Below are positions 10,281 through 21,866 of a stretch of DNA of 64,000 bases, in pieces; the stretch's first letter is position 1, and every line of letters begins with the position of its first letter. Origin of the DNA: Pararge aegeria (lineage: Eukaryota; Arthropoda; Insecta; Lepidoptera; Nymphalidae); assembly GCF_905163445.1 (NCBI RefSeq), contig NC_053184.1:3906001-3970000 (forward strand), written 5' to 3'. The position numbers and the translations under genes were made by a program. The notes beneath the pieces were generated by a model. It saw only the letters and a program-made list of their open reading frames with translations. It made no database searches and had not been told where the DNA came from.

Positions 10281-10599
10281 AAAACGTAATAAAAGCTTGA
10301 ACATGCAGCGATAGTTTGAAATACCACACCGTCCTAATTTGTGCAATTGTATTTTCGATATTATATGGGTTGCATTAGTGGTTATTATTGCCGGGGTTAT
10401 TGCTGCCATAATATTTATATCGCCGCAGTTGTTGGCTAATCTTATACGAAATACGTCGATATTTTTATATCGACATAACTCGTTACGTCTAGATCTTTCG
10501 GCTTTGTATCATGTCTATAAGATGAAAATTATACAAATTCAAAGTTAAGTTATTATAAGTGCTGTGTGCTGCGCAAACGTGTTGATAATCTTCTATACT

Positions 10600-10775
10600 T
10601 ATAATAAAACTGTAACTGGACGATTTCTGTACATTAAATATATTTTGCAAATTTTGACCGGGGGATGCTGATGTTAATCGATACTCGAGTCCAAAACAGA
10701 TTTTTATTTATTTTTTGTCTGTCTGTCTGTCTTTCTGTCCGTCTGTCTGTCTGCGCGAGGTTCCGCTAGTATTGT
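10600..10775 (+). mobile_element. Helitron-like 3' part
   Basis: CTCGAGTCCAAAACAG, then TTTTTGTCTGTCTGTCTGTC and imperfect GTCT/GTCC repeats, ending GCGCGAGGTTCCGCTAGT. The CTAGT end and the GTCTGTC block are typical of non-autonomous lepidopteran Helitrons. The same block recurs at 48.4 kb. Confidence 0.5.
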
Positions 10776-10779
10776 ATAA

Positions 10780-11320
10780 ACTTCTACATGTGAAAGACTC
10801 ATCGAAAGTAAATCAGCTACAGATATAAATGTACACACTCATAAATATGAAACCTATTCTACGGTTATAATCGTAACTATGTACTCGAATCCAAACCAAA
10901 CAACCACCAATTAGAGATATTTTTACAAGTGAAAATTATCTAGAAAAACAAGTTGTGATATTAATTATGGGGTGATATTTGAATCCTCGTGTTCATTATT
11001 GGAAGGTATTCCATATTTGTACCTAGTTTGTAATAAGTGATTTGTAATAATATTTCTTTACCTCTAAAATAAATACAGGTTTTCTTCCAGTCAAAAACTC
11101 GCATAGCTTCAACATATTTTAGTTTATATTATGAGTTGATGGTCACAAGAAAGAAACTACGATACTAGATTGATATCAGGTTTGCTTAGTTTAAATATTA
11201 TAGGACTAAGATAATATTACTGTTGCAGATTTTGAAATAAACAGCTTCAAACTAAGTCAGATTAATGTATCCGTAGACTAAGTACAGGCGTCTCGTAGGA
11301 GAGACGGTTTTAGTGTATAT
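10780..11320. other. No gene seen
   Basis: AT-rich sequence with no supported feature. Confidence 0.4.
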
Positions 11321-11324
11321 ACTC

Positions 11325-11525
11325 ACCACGCTGCTCCAATGTGGGATGGTGGGCTTTAACTACAAGCAATTGATATTATAACCGCGGCCGACGGCTTAAC
11401 AACTTTTCAAGGCACAGTTGTTCAAGCCGACGACGGAAAAAACACAATACCTTACAATTTTGTTCCTATGCGAGATTCAAACCCAGGACCGCAGTCGAAT
11501 AAGCTAATCTCTAGACTGACGAAAC
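11325..11525 (-). mobile_element. Fourth tRNA-derived SINE-like element (SINE-D)
   Basis: The left end CACGCTGCTCCAATGTGGG, then GGTGGGCTTTAA, recurs as a fragment at 63.48 kb. The right end GCGAGATTCAAACCCAGGAC is a reverse tRNA B box, followed by a possible A-box region (AAGCTAATCTCTAG). It differs from families A-C. Confidence 0.5.
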
Positions 11526-11929
11526 ACTTGCTACTCTTGATTGTCCTTACAACGTTGGTAAGAAAGCGCATCGTTAGAAGATAGTGTACCCATAGTCACC
11601 CTTTGGTTTAAGGAATCAGACTACGAATACTTGAAGCTAATGGTTTTACTTGGGCCCCTAAGGGATCCAATTAATGCTTCCAAATCGTCAAATACCGTTT
11701 GTATGTAATATAATAATTCGACAGAAAGATTACGTTTCTCTTTGTGACCAAATATGCCAGTAAAATAATAGTGTTTTGCGTGCGTACTATGTCTCATTTA
11801 ACGCTGCAAATATTGTCTAACTGAAACGCAAAATCGTATCGAACACTAATGGTTCTCGAATTCCCTACGCGGGATAGAAATTTAGTTTTTTTAAACCTAC
11901 TTTTTCAATATGTCTAGAATATGTTTGGG

Positions 11930-11985
11930 TAGCAACAATAACTAAAAATTTTGAATTTGAATTTGAATTTTTGAATTTAACGTAA
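11930..11985 (+). repeat. GAATTT tandem tail
   Basis: TTGAATTTGAATTTGAATTT, the kind of tail that ends lepidopteran LINE 3' ends. No LINE sequence is clear upstream. Confidence 0.5.
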
Positions 11986-12361
11986 TTTATGTCAAAAATA
12001 ATTTAAAAACTAAAATGTGCTTTCAGTGGTCATTACTAGGCATAGAGGAGTTAGCATAATTACCTTACGGGTCTACTAAAGGGCACGGAATTATTTTAAT
12101 AATAATTAAGGATAAAAGTCCCCAAAAAAAAAAGCCATACGGGGGCATCGAATTCGAACCTTTAACTTTTCGATAAATATTACTTAACGTAGGAGAGCAT
12201 CGCAAGAAAACCTGCTCCCTTGAGACCTCCATAATGTTTATAAGGACCAGTCCGCACTTGGCTTACAGAAGGTTGTGCTTTTATGTAAGGAATAGCTATA
12301 AAAAAGCAATTTTGTCATCAATTACCCGCTACGGCACCACCGCTTTGCATCAATTCGTTTG

Positions 12362-12720
12362 GCCAGCGGGTGGACTAAGGCCCTAACCCCCCCCCCCTCT
12401 CATTGTGGGGGGATATCATATCCCTGCCATCATCATCATAATCACATCAACCCTTTACCGGCACACTACAAAACACGGGTCTCCTCCCACAAGGCCGCAG
12501 TCCATCACGCTGGCGCAGTGCGGATTGATGGACTCCACACACCTTATGTTTCCTTAACGTTTCCTTACGATGTTTTCCGTCCCCGTTTGTAACAAGTTAT
12601 ATTTTCATTATTTAAAACGCAAATACTCTTAATTTAGTAAAGTTAGAGCGTGCTGGGATTCGAACTCGGCCCCCAAAAAGCGAAGTCGAGCTCCTACCTA
12701 ATGCGCTATCACCCCTTCCC
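12362..12720 (-). mobile_element. SINE-C, near full length
   Basis: The reversed tail contains CTCATTGTGGGGGGATATCA, CACGGGTCTCCTCCCACAAG and GTCCATCACGCTGGCGCAGT. The reversed head ends GCTGGGATTCGAACTCGGCC and CTACCTAATGCGCTATCACC. A ten-base C run (12387-12396 region) is unusual inside it. The + strand open frame at 12359-12592 is this SINE. Confidence 0.8.
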
Positions 12721-12724
12721 CTAC

Positions 12725-13855
12725 CCTATAGTAAGCTGGTAATGGGTTTATAAGATGATGATGGCGATGATCCGTTACGGGATGCAATTTGAAGGTATGG
12801 TTTAGGACATAACAGCAAATCCAAAAACTGTTAGCAATAAATCCGTGATACCTGATCATGCGGTGCGCACGAGCTGTCTATAAAGCGAATGGCTTCGAAT
12901 GCACGGTTTTTAAACCATGAAAATATTATTAGAACTGTACATTGCAAGAACCTTAGTTAACGCGAGTTACACCGCGGGGAACGGCAAGTAATCAATATTT
13001 TGATTAGACTGTAACGAACAACAAGATGAAATTCAGCAATGACAATTTAATTAAACAGAACAGTCTAGGTATCTGGTCATTCCATTTTGCACTGAATACG
13101 GACTTAATATAATAAGTTCGTAGCAATGCAGTATGTTATATTCCTCTGTGGGCTCTTTTAATTACTGTCTGGCCCCATGTATCATAAATTCTAATGGACT
13201 CCGCTCCCCGCTGCGGCGCGCAAATTGCATTTTAGAATATTAACGTAAACAACACACCATGCGACTGATCGAAAAGTTAAATTTTAATGTACATTTAACG
13301 TTAGGTTCTGTCCAGTAATAACGCTGTTTGATTGATGGCTTTGTCATTTTTTTTTTTAAGTACCACAACGTTGTGTTGACTGTGTATTAGAAAATACCTT
13401 ATAATATGAAACCTCTATTTGCGAATCTTGGCATTATAATTGACCCGGATTCCGTTTTGTTTAACGGCGTAACGGCTATCTTCAGCATTAAGGCTCCTTT
13501 TACGCTCTCCACTCTTGTGTCTTGATTTTTAACATTTTTTTGGATAAAAAACGGATGGGAACTAAAAATTGTTTGGAAATTTCAAAAAACGTCCTTTCAT
13601 AATATTAAAGCCACTTGCTTTAGTAAGAATTGATCCTCCTGTTTTTAAATTTTATGGAACGAATATAAAATATGTTTTATTTTCATTTGCAATTAAGTTG
13701 TACGAGCAAAGGTGACAGTGTAAGGCAAGCTTTGTATCTTTGACCACTCTTAAATCTTAATTTAACCGAGGTTGGGTTAAAGTATATACATTAAAATGCA
13801 CATTGCGCTCGCAAAACCATTACTCGTATCAGGTGCAATATATTTCGAGTTTAAA
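12725..13855. other. No gene seen; some CpG-containing unique sequence
   Basis: 13190-13225 holds a local GC-rich stretch (CCGCTCCCCGCTGCGGCGCG) between AT-rich flanks. There are no splice-bounded open frames or known repeats. Confidence 0.35.
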
Positions 13856-13857
13856 TT

Positions 13858-14025
13858 CCAGGTTGAGCGTACTTTAAATCTATTTAAACACCTCAGAGTC
13901 GAGATCAAGTGGTCCGAATTAAAAGCTTCAGTGGCACACGTTCACATAAATTCCTTTTAATTGCAAACCACCTAGACCTGTAAAAGACCATTAATAGCTA
14001 AGAAAATTAGCAAAACGTTTGTTGA
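13858..14025 (+). repeat. Unnamed dispersed repeat, copy 2 of 2
   Basis: See the partner at 2788-2950. CTTCAGTGGCACACGTTCAC and CCACCTAGACCTGTAAAAG are the strongest blocks. The two copies differ by many substitutions and short gaps, so the duplication is old. Confidence 0.5.
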
Positions 14026-14524
14026 AAATTATCCCAGACCAAGTATATTTTGACATACCAACGTATAGCTTTAAACACTTGATGTTTTTAATAAAAAGAT
14101 TGCTTTCCTTGCCTCTTCTTTCATCTCTCACAAGATTGAAAAAATAATTTAACTCATAAACAATCTTCTGAATGTCAACTACATTTTAAAGTAAATATAT
14201 ATGTAACGAGGGAACAACCCGTTATGCATTCCATATAAGACTAAGTGCAACGGATTAGTGTAGGATAGTGACAACGGATGGCACCACTAGTCATCTACCT
14301 CGCGCTATCGTTTGTCCCTCGCCAAAAGTACAAGTAGGTACCGAGCGTAACACAATATTTGATGTCTTTGGTTAAGAGCTTAGCTTTACGTAACAGGTGC
14401 AGGCGACTCATCCGGCACTCCGAAGACTTACTAAACCGAGCATCAAAGCACACCCAGATGTTTGCGGCTGACTATCCAGCCCTGCCCCTTGGTGATCTGA
14501 TATCGGTATTCACTATATCTATAA

Positions 14525-14770
14525 TTGTAATTTTATAAATTTAAAATGCATATAAAAAAATTCGGAACCGACAGGATTTGAACCTGCGACTCTCGGGCAA
14601 TCGCGGCCTGAGCGCTTTCACCAATTAAGCTACGGCTCTTCTACCGTCGATGCTGAAATTAGTATATACCTTTCACATCAGTCTTATAGCGACTGTAGCG
14701 TTTTTTAAATGAATTTTAAATCTATAAAATCTATAATTGATAATTCTTCCAAGTGTAGGTAAAAACACTA
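14525..14770 (-). mobile_element. MITE-like element with tRNA-like centre, copy 2
   Basis: The right end (ATTCTTCCAAGTGTAGGTAA then AAACACTA) matches the right end of 6172-6578. The left arm keeps TTTTATAAATTTAAAATGCA but has lost the outermost bases. The centre holds a much better tRNA-like fold than copy 1. It is shorter than copy 1. Confidence 0.6.
14564..14639 (-). other. tRNA-like sequence inside the MITE
   Basis: On the minus strand, AGAGCCG and CGGTTCC form six of seven acceptor pairs. A D arm (GCTT/AAGC around AATTGGTGA) and a T arm (GCAGG-TTCAAAT-CCTGT) also fold. The anticodon arm is abnormal: it pairs as seven base pairs around the loop CGCGATT, and position 33 is not T. The A and B boxes look intact. 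It is best read as a pol III promoter-bearing SINE head, not a working tRNA gene. Confidence 0.6.
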
Positions 14771-14774
14771 ATAA

Positions 14775-15480
14775 AAATTATAAAAATATTATTGTAATTG
14801 TTAATATACGGACGTAAACCTCCGACTACGGCGTCTCATTTACCGCAGCAACTACCCGCTCCCTGCAACATATATTCATACGTATGTATTTTCTTAAGGT
14901 CAAAACCGCTACAGAACTGTTAGGCGCAGCCCACGTTAAAACTGCACCATTTAAGACAGGCGCACAGAAAAATATATAGACAGGTGATAGACTAAATGTT
15001 TCTGATGTAATGTAACGTAAATTCAATCTGGCGCTAAACTGCTAAGGAAGAGCGAGAAAAACATAGGAAAGGAATCGCCCAATATTGCGGTTCTACACAA
15101 TCGTAAGGCGGCACACATGACGATCGTAAAAAAATGTGAATGGCATATTGAAATATTCCTCGCGACCCTTTATCCAATTTTCCTTGCAGCCCTCTACGGT
15201 GTAGGGCTGACATAAATTTTACTGAGCCTGATATTGTACTACTTCTTGTTTATAAGTGTAAATATGAGAGAGAAGAATAGAACGATCTTAGGTATAGAGT
15301 GGATAGTCTTGTTCCAAAGAAAGAGTAAACGACATTGACATCTATGTCATAGAGCACACGGAGTGAAACGTATAATTTAAATTAAACATTTATTCTCGAA
15401 ATATCAAATTTACCTTTTTAAATCATGAAAAATATAATTATACATTATTTATTTACTTAAACTATAAATATTCTTTTAAC
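14775..15480. other. No gene seen
   Basis: Includes a minus-strand open frame at 14826-15026 with no recognisable motif. No shared repeat blocks were found. Confidence 0.35.
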
Positions 15481-15481
15481 C

Positions 15482-15690
15482 CATACTAAAATTATAAATG
15501 CGAGTTTGCTTTTTTGTTTGTCTTTATTTTACACCCTAACTAAGCATCCGATCGGCATGATTCAAAAATCAAAGCCAAAGTCAAACTCTATGCCAAAGCA
15601 TAGATTTTTAATACCAGGAAAACATGCGTTTCCCATGATTTAAAAAACCATGATAAAGTCGGACAAAGAACGCGGGTGCTAAATAACCCT
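15482..15690 (+). mobile_element. Helitron-like 5' part
   Basis: ACTAAAATTATAAATGCGAG followed by TTTGTTTGTCTTTATTTTAC resembles the ACTAATATTATAAATGTG-type starts at 46.05 and 55.5 kb. An ACAAAGAACGCGGGTGCTAA block near 15667 recalls the GCGCGGGTCAGCTAG end at 49.75 kb. Confidence 0.4.
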
Positions 15691-15699
15691 TAGGGTAGA

Positions 15700-17650
15700 G
15701 TGAAAAAGAGAGATACTAGATATTCACATCAAAGTTGTCAATAAAATAAGGCTTAGTAAAAAGGCCTGGTTTTCCTACAAAGGAAACAATTAAAAGATGA
15801 CACTTCCAAAGAACTATACTGTTTTATTTCTCTTTCAACGTTGTTATAGAAAGGATATTCTGATCTGTCTTTACTTCTATTTAAAATACATAAGGCTTGG
15901 CTTTTTAAGTTTTACAATCATTAATTTTGTGCCTCATATTTATTTTTAACGAATACCAAAAAAAAAGTATCTAGCAAATTCAGTTAGTTTTATACAAAAA
16001 ATATAATCGATGACACACTGGGTAAATAAGTTGAAGTTACTAAAAAAGCTTGCATATTGACGAAGACGATAGATCTATTGTACAAAATAATGTTAAAATA
16101 ACAAAAGGGGTCTTATAAGTGGGGGTTGTGTTTAAACGAAGTGGAGAAGGTCGGGCATGGGTCTCTTGAAGAGATTTCCACACCACGGGACAGTACGAAT
16201 TGTGATGGTTGTATTCGACTTACTATTGTATTCGAGCTACTTTTTCCAGTACGGGTCACTATTCCAGCAATAGAGAGCCCAACGTCCATCATTCTTCCCA
16301 GATAAGGCTCTTGTGACTTTTAGCGGTAAACCATATAAATACAGCTCATAAATTATACCTGCGTAATACTAAATAATATTGTTCAGGGAAATTGTTAAAA
16401 TTCACAACAGTCACACGGAAATGCACAAGGTTTATTTGCCTAGCACTTATTTGCCCGTTTTAAATTACGACACACAAGGCAATGCCTAAATAAGTTACAC
16501 CTAATCTTAGAGATTCCTAGGCTTTCATCTACCGTTCACCAATAGTTATCTCTTAAATGTTGGTGATTTTTTTTTTCTCCCCGTAGACGTTGCCTACATC
16601 ATAAAGCCGTAAGCCTTATTTAGGCGATGCCTAGGTCTTGTGAAAACTGGTAATTATGTCGTCTTCATTAGCCGCAGGAAGAAGAAAGAGTTGTAAATAA
16701 ATGTCAAAACAAATAACTAACACCTAATTTTTGCTGGCTTTCACGACCAGTTTAGTGCTATCAAAATGAACTTATCGTAATTACTACGAGAAGCTTTAAT
16801 TTCACCGAAATCCAAACAGGCGTAAGTTAACCTAATTAAAATAGAATTTAGACCATGTTCCGTTGGTATAGAGTGTATTACGAATACGGGGTGATACGAA
16901 ATCAATGTTTCTTGTACCGAAAAGCCGTCGACTGTTCTGCGGAGATATAAACGTTTAATGGCCGAATGCGGCAAAAACAACCACAAATGCAACCGAGATT
17001 ATAATATCGGAGTTTCAATTGCACAAGTTTGTACAAATTGCTATTTCACACCATCTTGATGCTACATATTGTGTTAATGTAAACGTTCTACGAGGGTTAG
17101 ATAATTTAAAAAAAAATCCTTTGTTCTTATGTATATAGACGAGCGTAACATGACTGCAATCATACCAAGAAGAGAGAGTGCAAAGCGCTTCGTACGCGTC
17201 AAGGCCATATACCACCAGGCCTACCTAGCAGAGATCCTTACGGTGCCTCGATGGTAAAAATGTGAGGGTGCCCGCTTGTTTTGTTCGCCAGCGTTTACTT
17301 GCGACACAGTTTATACTACTGCAACGGTTATCGTGGCACAATGTTTATTGCGACATTCTTTCGTAATATTCTAAATAAGTAAATAATATATTTGCTATAT
17401 ATTTTATTATATTAGATTTTTTACAACTGCGATAGAAATTCAATTAATAATAAGTTTACTAGAAGTCTTATCAGTTCCTTAATAATGTCAAAATCACCGG
17501 ATAAAAAAGGCGTTAATCATTGCTGCGTGAAAAAGGAAAAATCAACAGATTATTTCCCATTTAGAGCATTCAAAGAGACGTGAGTTTAAAAAGTACTCTC
17601 CTAAAATTGTACTTGATTTGGTTTAACCACGGCTATCAGAATAAATAGGG
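15700..17650. other. No gene seen; contains one imperfect inverted repeat and a weak LINE trace
   Basis: 16470-16495 (GGCAATGCCTAAATAAG) and 16615-16645 (CTTATTTAGGCGATGCC) are inverted relative to each other about 120 bp apart, with a six-base gap. 16245-16305 weakly resembles the LINE 3' block near 45.45 kb (ATTCCAGCAATAGAG, CCAACGTCCATC). The rest is AT-rich with short chance frames, for example minus 16741-16992 and 17015-17215. Confidence 0.35.
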
Positions 17651-17654
17651 TATA

Positions 17655-17770
17655 TACCATAGTCCATCACGCTGGCTAATTGCGGAATAGTAGACGTCAA
17701 ACGCTTTTGAGAACATTATGGAGAACTCTAAGGCATGCAGGTTTTTACCGTTAAAGCAAATTATATTGAT
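17655..17770 (-). mobile_element. SINE-C fragment
   Basis: GTCCATCACGCTGGCTAATT, then TTGAGAACATTATGGAGAAC and TCTAAGGCATGCAGG, is the reverse of the SINE-C body and tail. The head is lost. Confidence 0.65.
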
Positions 17771-18139
17771 TTGCTTAAATTATATACACACATAACTCTA
17801 AAAACTAAAAAAAAAACATCAAAATTAATTCAACCGGTGTAAGCAATTTAACATCGCAATAAAATAACACGTTGAATTGGTAATATCCCCCTTCTGAAAG
17901 TCACTTGAAAATCAGACACATCCTTTCAGACCTCATGTTTGTCTTGCTAAGATTTAATGAAAAGTTGTACCTCGAGGCACGTTTGTCTTACGACCAATGT
18001 TTGAGTCGAGTTTCTTTGGAGCTTTCGAGCTGCTTGGTTTCTAGTACAGATTGCCAGTGTTCTTACTTGAGTGTGTGTTAAACATACAGGCCAAGTATAT
18101 ATTAAATATTGTACGCCTTGTTTCTTATTAAACTTTTAA

Positions 18140-18700
18140 CTCTTAAATCAAAGCCAAAGGTTTCCGGGTGTAAGATTCCTCGAGATTACCGCACGCATCG
18201 TCCAGTTTGGTCGAGTTGCGGGCACTTGGCAAGCCTGCTTCTCCTTAATATCGTAGCTGGCCATAGTCTATCCCCAGGGTACTTCTTTAGTAGCAGTTGT
18301 ACATGGAATCACTCTCGGCCTTGGCACGTTTCATCGTTCCACTAAACTGGATTATTTCCCGGTGGTGGTTTTTTCCTAATGGATGTACTCTTGGTGCACA
18401 TGACTTTCTCAGCGGGATGAACGGTGCTGTTATAAGTTTTTCTAGTTACTTAATAGCATAGTAATCATCAGGAGCCTATAGCAGTCCACAGATGGAAAAA
18501 CCTCTCCCAACGTCTGAGTTTGCCCATAATCGTCACGCTGCGTTGGTCAGTTGAATGGTCTTGTGATCGCAGTAGAGGGTAGTAGTCTAGAGTCTTTATA
18601 GTAGAAGACGCTGCTGTCTGAGCTTTCTTATACTTGTCATCTTGTAAGATAGCCGTGGAGTTGGTGTCAACTGTATTCTGAAACACCGTCACATGGATGT
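18140..18700. other. Possible LINE-derived block, family unclear
   Basis: Less AT-rich than its flanks. The minus strand at 18468-18692 is open and its end reads MGKLRRWERFFHLWTAIGS, which has the flavour of a transposon-derived 3' end. The + strand at 18109-18345 is also open. No catalytic motif is visible and the neighbours are unique sequence. Confidence 0.25.
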
Positions 18701-18709
18701 CTTATAAAT

Positions 18710-19640
18710 AAACATCCAATACCTTTACGGTTCGCCACAATGAATGTCCACGATGTCAGGTTCCTTGAGTGATAGTCACTGCCTGATTAATTGCACTCAA
18801 ATCTGCAGAAAATAGCTATTATTAATCGAAAACTGAAGCAGTTAAACATAGCAGTCGCAGCCGTTCCAGAAAAAATCTCTGTGAGAAAATTCATAGTTCT
18901 AGGTTAACGCGAAGTAGGGTAGGTTTTGATTCCAATTCGTTATTCACTAGTCCTATTACTACTCTGCCCTATCGATAGGGGTAGCTCCATTATTTCTGAA
19001 TCTAAAAATTGTAGGTAAGTTGATTTTATTTCGGGTGTTCAATTTTTCCCACGTTCAATGTATTGCAAACTTAACCGTAAACTGGATCATAGGAAACTTA
19101 CCAACACTATGTTACCCTTTGCTTTGTGCCGCGTTGCTTGAATAATGTAACGATTAAGAAAATTATTGTCTACTCTACCACTTATCATACATTTTTTTTT
19201 GTTTCAAATTGATACCCATTACATCCTATAACTAGCGTACGGAACCCTAAGAAAGTTATTTAGCAGTCGGTTGGTTTACTGTTCTGTCATTAGATATTTC
19301 CATACAGTATAGTCTATAACATAATTAACTTTGAAGCTCTGTTCTGTGTTCTATATTATATCTGAAGGCTGCGGGTAATGGAACGCTATTGTATGACAAA
19401 ATCGTCAGTTATTAAAATATCATTTGACCTTTATGCTTTGATTCAGGATATATATTAAACTCAGCGTGATAACATCTATAATTACATATTGTCTTTCAAA
19501 CAACTAATATAGGTATGAGAAATAAGATAACAACCTTCTTTTTTTAATGTATATAAGTAAAGGAATTTCACGTGGGTTTTGGTATAACAATATATTAGTT
19601 GATCAATTTATCAAACAGACAGAAATTGGCTCCAAATTTA
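18710..19640. other. No gene seen
   Basis: AT-rich unique sequence without supported open frames. CTTTGCTTTGTGCCGCGTT at about 19118 recurs at about 19895 with the following TTGAATAATG, so a short block lies on both sides of the SINE-A insertion region. Confidence 0.35.
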
Positions 19641-19642
19641 AG

Positions 19643-19890
19643 AATAATAATAAATATACTAAGACAATAGACACATCGCCATCAAGTCCCAAAGTAAGCG
19701 TAGCGTATGGGTACTAAGATGACTGTTAATTTTTTTGTGTATAACATACTGACAAACTTATAATATACAGAATAACAACCGAACGCTGAAAAACATTCAT
19801 GTTCATCACACAAAGTTTCTAGAGTTGTGGGAATCAAACCAACAGCTATCAGAGAGCAGGGCACTGTCCACTGCGCCAATCGGTCATCTT
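19643..19890 (-). mobile_element. SINE-A, diverged
   Basis: The reversed tail AATATACTAAGACAATAGAC and CATCGCCATC is followed by AAAGTAAGCGTAGC, then the reversed head GTGGGAATCAAACC and CACTGCGCCAATCGG. The middle has deletions compared with 10.0 kb. Confidence 0.7.
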
Positions 19891-20089
19891 TTTCTTTGCT
19901 TTGTGCCGCGTTACTTGAATAATGACTCGATTAATGCAATTATTCTCTCTGTTTTGAAAATTCAACAATATTAAATTATATATAAAAACAAAAAAAACAA
20001 GATTAAAAAAATTATTTATGTATGCCTATGACAGGCACTTAAGCGTTCATAGATATACTCGTATGTTTACATAAGTGTAACCACACGGA

Positions 20090-20285
20090 CAAAGACGTGC
20101 CACTAAGCGATTTAGTGTTCCGGTACGATGTCGAGTAGAAACCGATTAGGAGTATGTGTTTAATATAACTGCCATACTCCCTAACAGGTTAGCTCGCAAC
20201 CATCTTAGACTGCATCTTCATTTACAATCAGGTGAGATTGCAGTAAAGAGCTAACTTTTAATGGAATAAAAAGAAAAAAATAAAA
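20090..20285 (+). mobile_element. SINE-B 3' half
   Basis: GACAAAGACGTGCCACTAAG, AGTGTTCCGGTACGATGTCG, AACAGGTTAGCTCGC and TTAGACTGCATC, ending in GGAATAAAAAGAAAAAA. The tRNA-like head is missing. Confidence 0.7.
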
Positions 20286-20449
20286 AAAAGTGTGAGGTGA
20301 TGGTAATAACTACGTTCACCAATTTTAATCTACAGCTACGAGGGTTCTTAACGCGATCTGATGTAAGATTATTATTATAAATATATTTCTATCACTTATT
20401 GTTTTTTTTTTTTAATTCTTAACAATGCTTAGTTAAAAAAACACTATTA

Positions 20450-20950
20450 AAATTTAAAAAAAAATATTCACCCTCCGTTTGCGGGGCTTTTGAATGCCCA
20501 AACAACCGGCGGTCAGGGCTCTGGAGTGTGGAAAATTCTCACACGTATTGTGAGAATTTTCCACCACACGCCTTTCAAGGACTACTGCCTTCAGTATCTG
20601 ACCCTTCATCCAACAACCAAGCGAAAGCTTCTTAAAATGATGGTCGAAGCATTTTGCGAGCAGACCATTGACTGAAACGACGATCGGAACAATAACAGTC
20701 GACTCAACATTCCACATTGCGCGAATTTCGTGAGGTTAAGGTCCAAGTATTTAGATACTTTGTCTTTTTCAGCTTTCACCAGATTATCGTCATGTGGAAT
20801 AATAATATCAACAATTATTGCACGGCGCGCTGATCGATCGACTTGCATATTCAGGTATATCAGGTATATTAGCTGTAATATCCCTGTCAGTGATGGTCGT
20901 TCGATCCCAGTAAAGCAATGCAGTGCAATGGAATGAAAAAATAATAACAT
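20450..20950 (-). pseudogene. LINE ORF2 C-terminal remnant, frame-shifted
   Basis: Two overlapping minus-strand frames together follow the C-terminal region of an insect non-LTR retrotransposon. The upstream frame has VDIIIPHDDNLVKAEKDK and then KYLDL. Near 20720 it passes to the other frame with MWNVESTVIVPIVVSVNGL. The last part is rearranged by a small inverted duplication at 20528-20564. It is a dead retroelement piece, not a host gene. The exact LINE clade is not certain. Confidence 0.65.
20528..20564. repeat. Perfect 16-bp hairpin inside the LINE remnant
   Basis: Arms GTGGAAAATTCTCACA and TGTGAGAATTTTCCAC surround the loop CGTAT. One arm matches the expected LINE reading (RIVRIFH on the minus strand), so the other is likely an inverted duplicate of it. 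Confidence 0.75.
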
Positions 20951-20959
20951 AAATAAAAT

Positions 20960-21490
20960 ATTATTATCATTATTAAAATTATTTCGAATGGTTTCTTCTT
21001 TTTTGGTAATAGTTTTGTAAAACCATGGAGTGAAATAGGATACCTTTAATTAAAGTGGTCCAATTCGCGGGCAACATCTACTTAAATAAACCATGCAGAC
21101 ATGTTAGCGTTTCACTGAATGATAATATTATTCCGTCACATCTCACGTTAGGAGAGGGACTGAGTCGTGAGATAACATATAAATACCCAACTCTACACTC
21201 GCTTATTCCATTGCCAAAATTATCATCTCAAATGTTATGTAAATTAATCTAAGAGCATGTATTAATTTTGAACCGCTTCTTTATTTAATACATTTCGGCT
21301 GTGACTTTGTTCCTTGATGTAACTATGTGAATAAAACAGGTATTCTGTCGCTTTTCCATTATCGTGTCTATATAAGCATCTATATGTATTATGTATAATT
21401 CTTGTTCTAGCTTTTCATGAATGAAATGAAAGTAAATGAAGTACACTTTATTGTACGCCAAATAAAAAAAAAACAAGCATTCAAAAAAAC
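20960..21490. other. No gene seen
   Basis: AT-rich sequence. The minus open frame at 21285-21587 and the plus frame at 21055-21252 have no known motif. Confidence 0.35.
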
Positions 21491-21497
21491 ATATCAC

Positions 21498-21545
21498 ACC
21501 ATTACCAGCCCACAACAGGGCACGGGTCTCCTCCCACAATGATAA
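21498..21545 (-). mobile_element. SINE-C tail fragment
   Basis: ACCATTACCAGCCCACAACA, then GGGCACGGGTCTCCTCCCAC, is the reverse of the last part of SINE-C only. Confidence 0.65.
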
Positions 21546-21659
21546 AACAATTGAATTACTTAAGAGATAGGGTAGTTTATATCTCAACTTATATTTAGTT
21601 ATTAGCTATAATTAAACTTTTCATCAGTCTTTACCAATCACTTCGTTAATAAGACCAAT

Positions 21660-21722
21660 AGTACCTAGTATTTAAAAAAAGGTACAAGAAAACCACAATA
21701 ACGCGTAGCCGGGTCTGCTAGT
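21660..21722 (+). mobile_element. Helitron-like 3' terminus
   Basis: ACGCGTAGCCGGGTCTGCTAG followed by T resembles the CTAG-T ends of lepidopteran Helitrons, preceded by GC-rich bases. No 5' part is identified. Confidence 0.4.
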
Positions 21723-21866
21723 TTGGCTAAAAAAAATAATATCTCAACCATTCAAAGTAAGAGGTACCAAAATAACATTATTTTACAGAGACAAAATTTC
21801 TATTACATAGCCATAATTTTTTTATGAAATTACCAAATCATTTTGAGAAATTGATGATTCAATTTA

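Noticed and set aside
10715..10757. GTCTGTCTGTC stretch as a stand-alone microsatellite
   Set aside because: The same stretch with the same flanks occurs at 48.4 kb, so it is part of a dispersed Helitron-like repeat.
14564..14639. A functional tRNA gene
   Set aside because: The anticodon arm is abnormal, T33 is missing, and the sequence sits between MITE arms that are repeated elsewhere.
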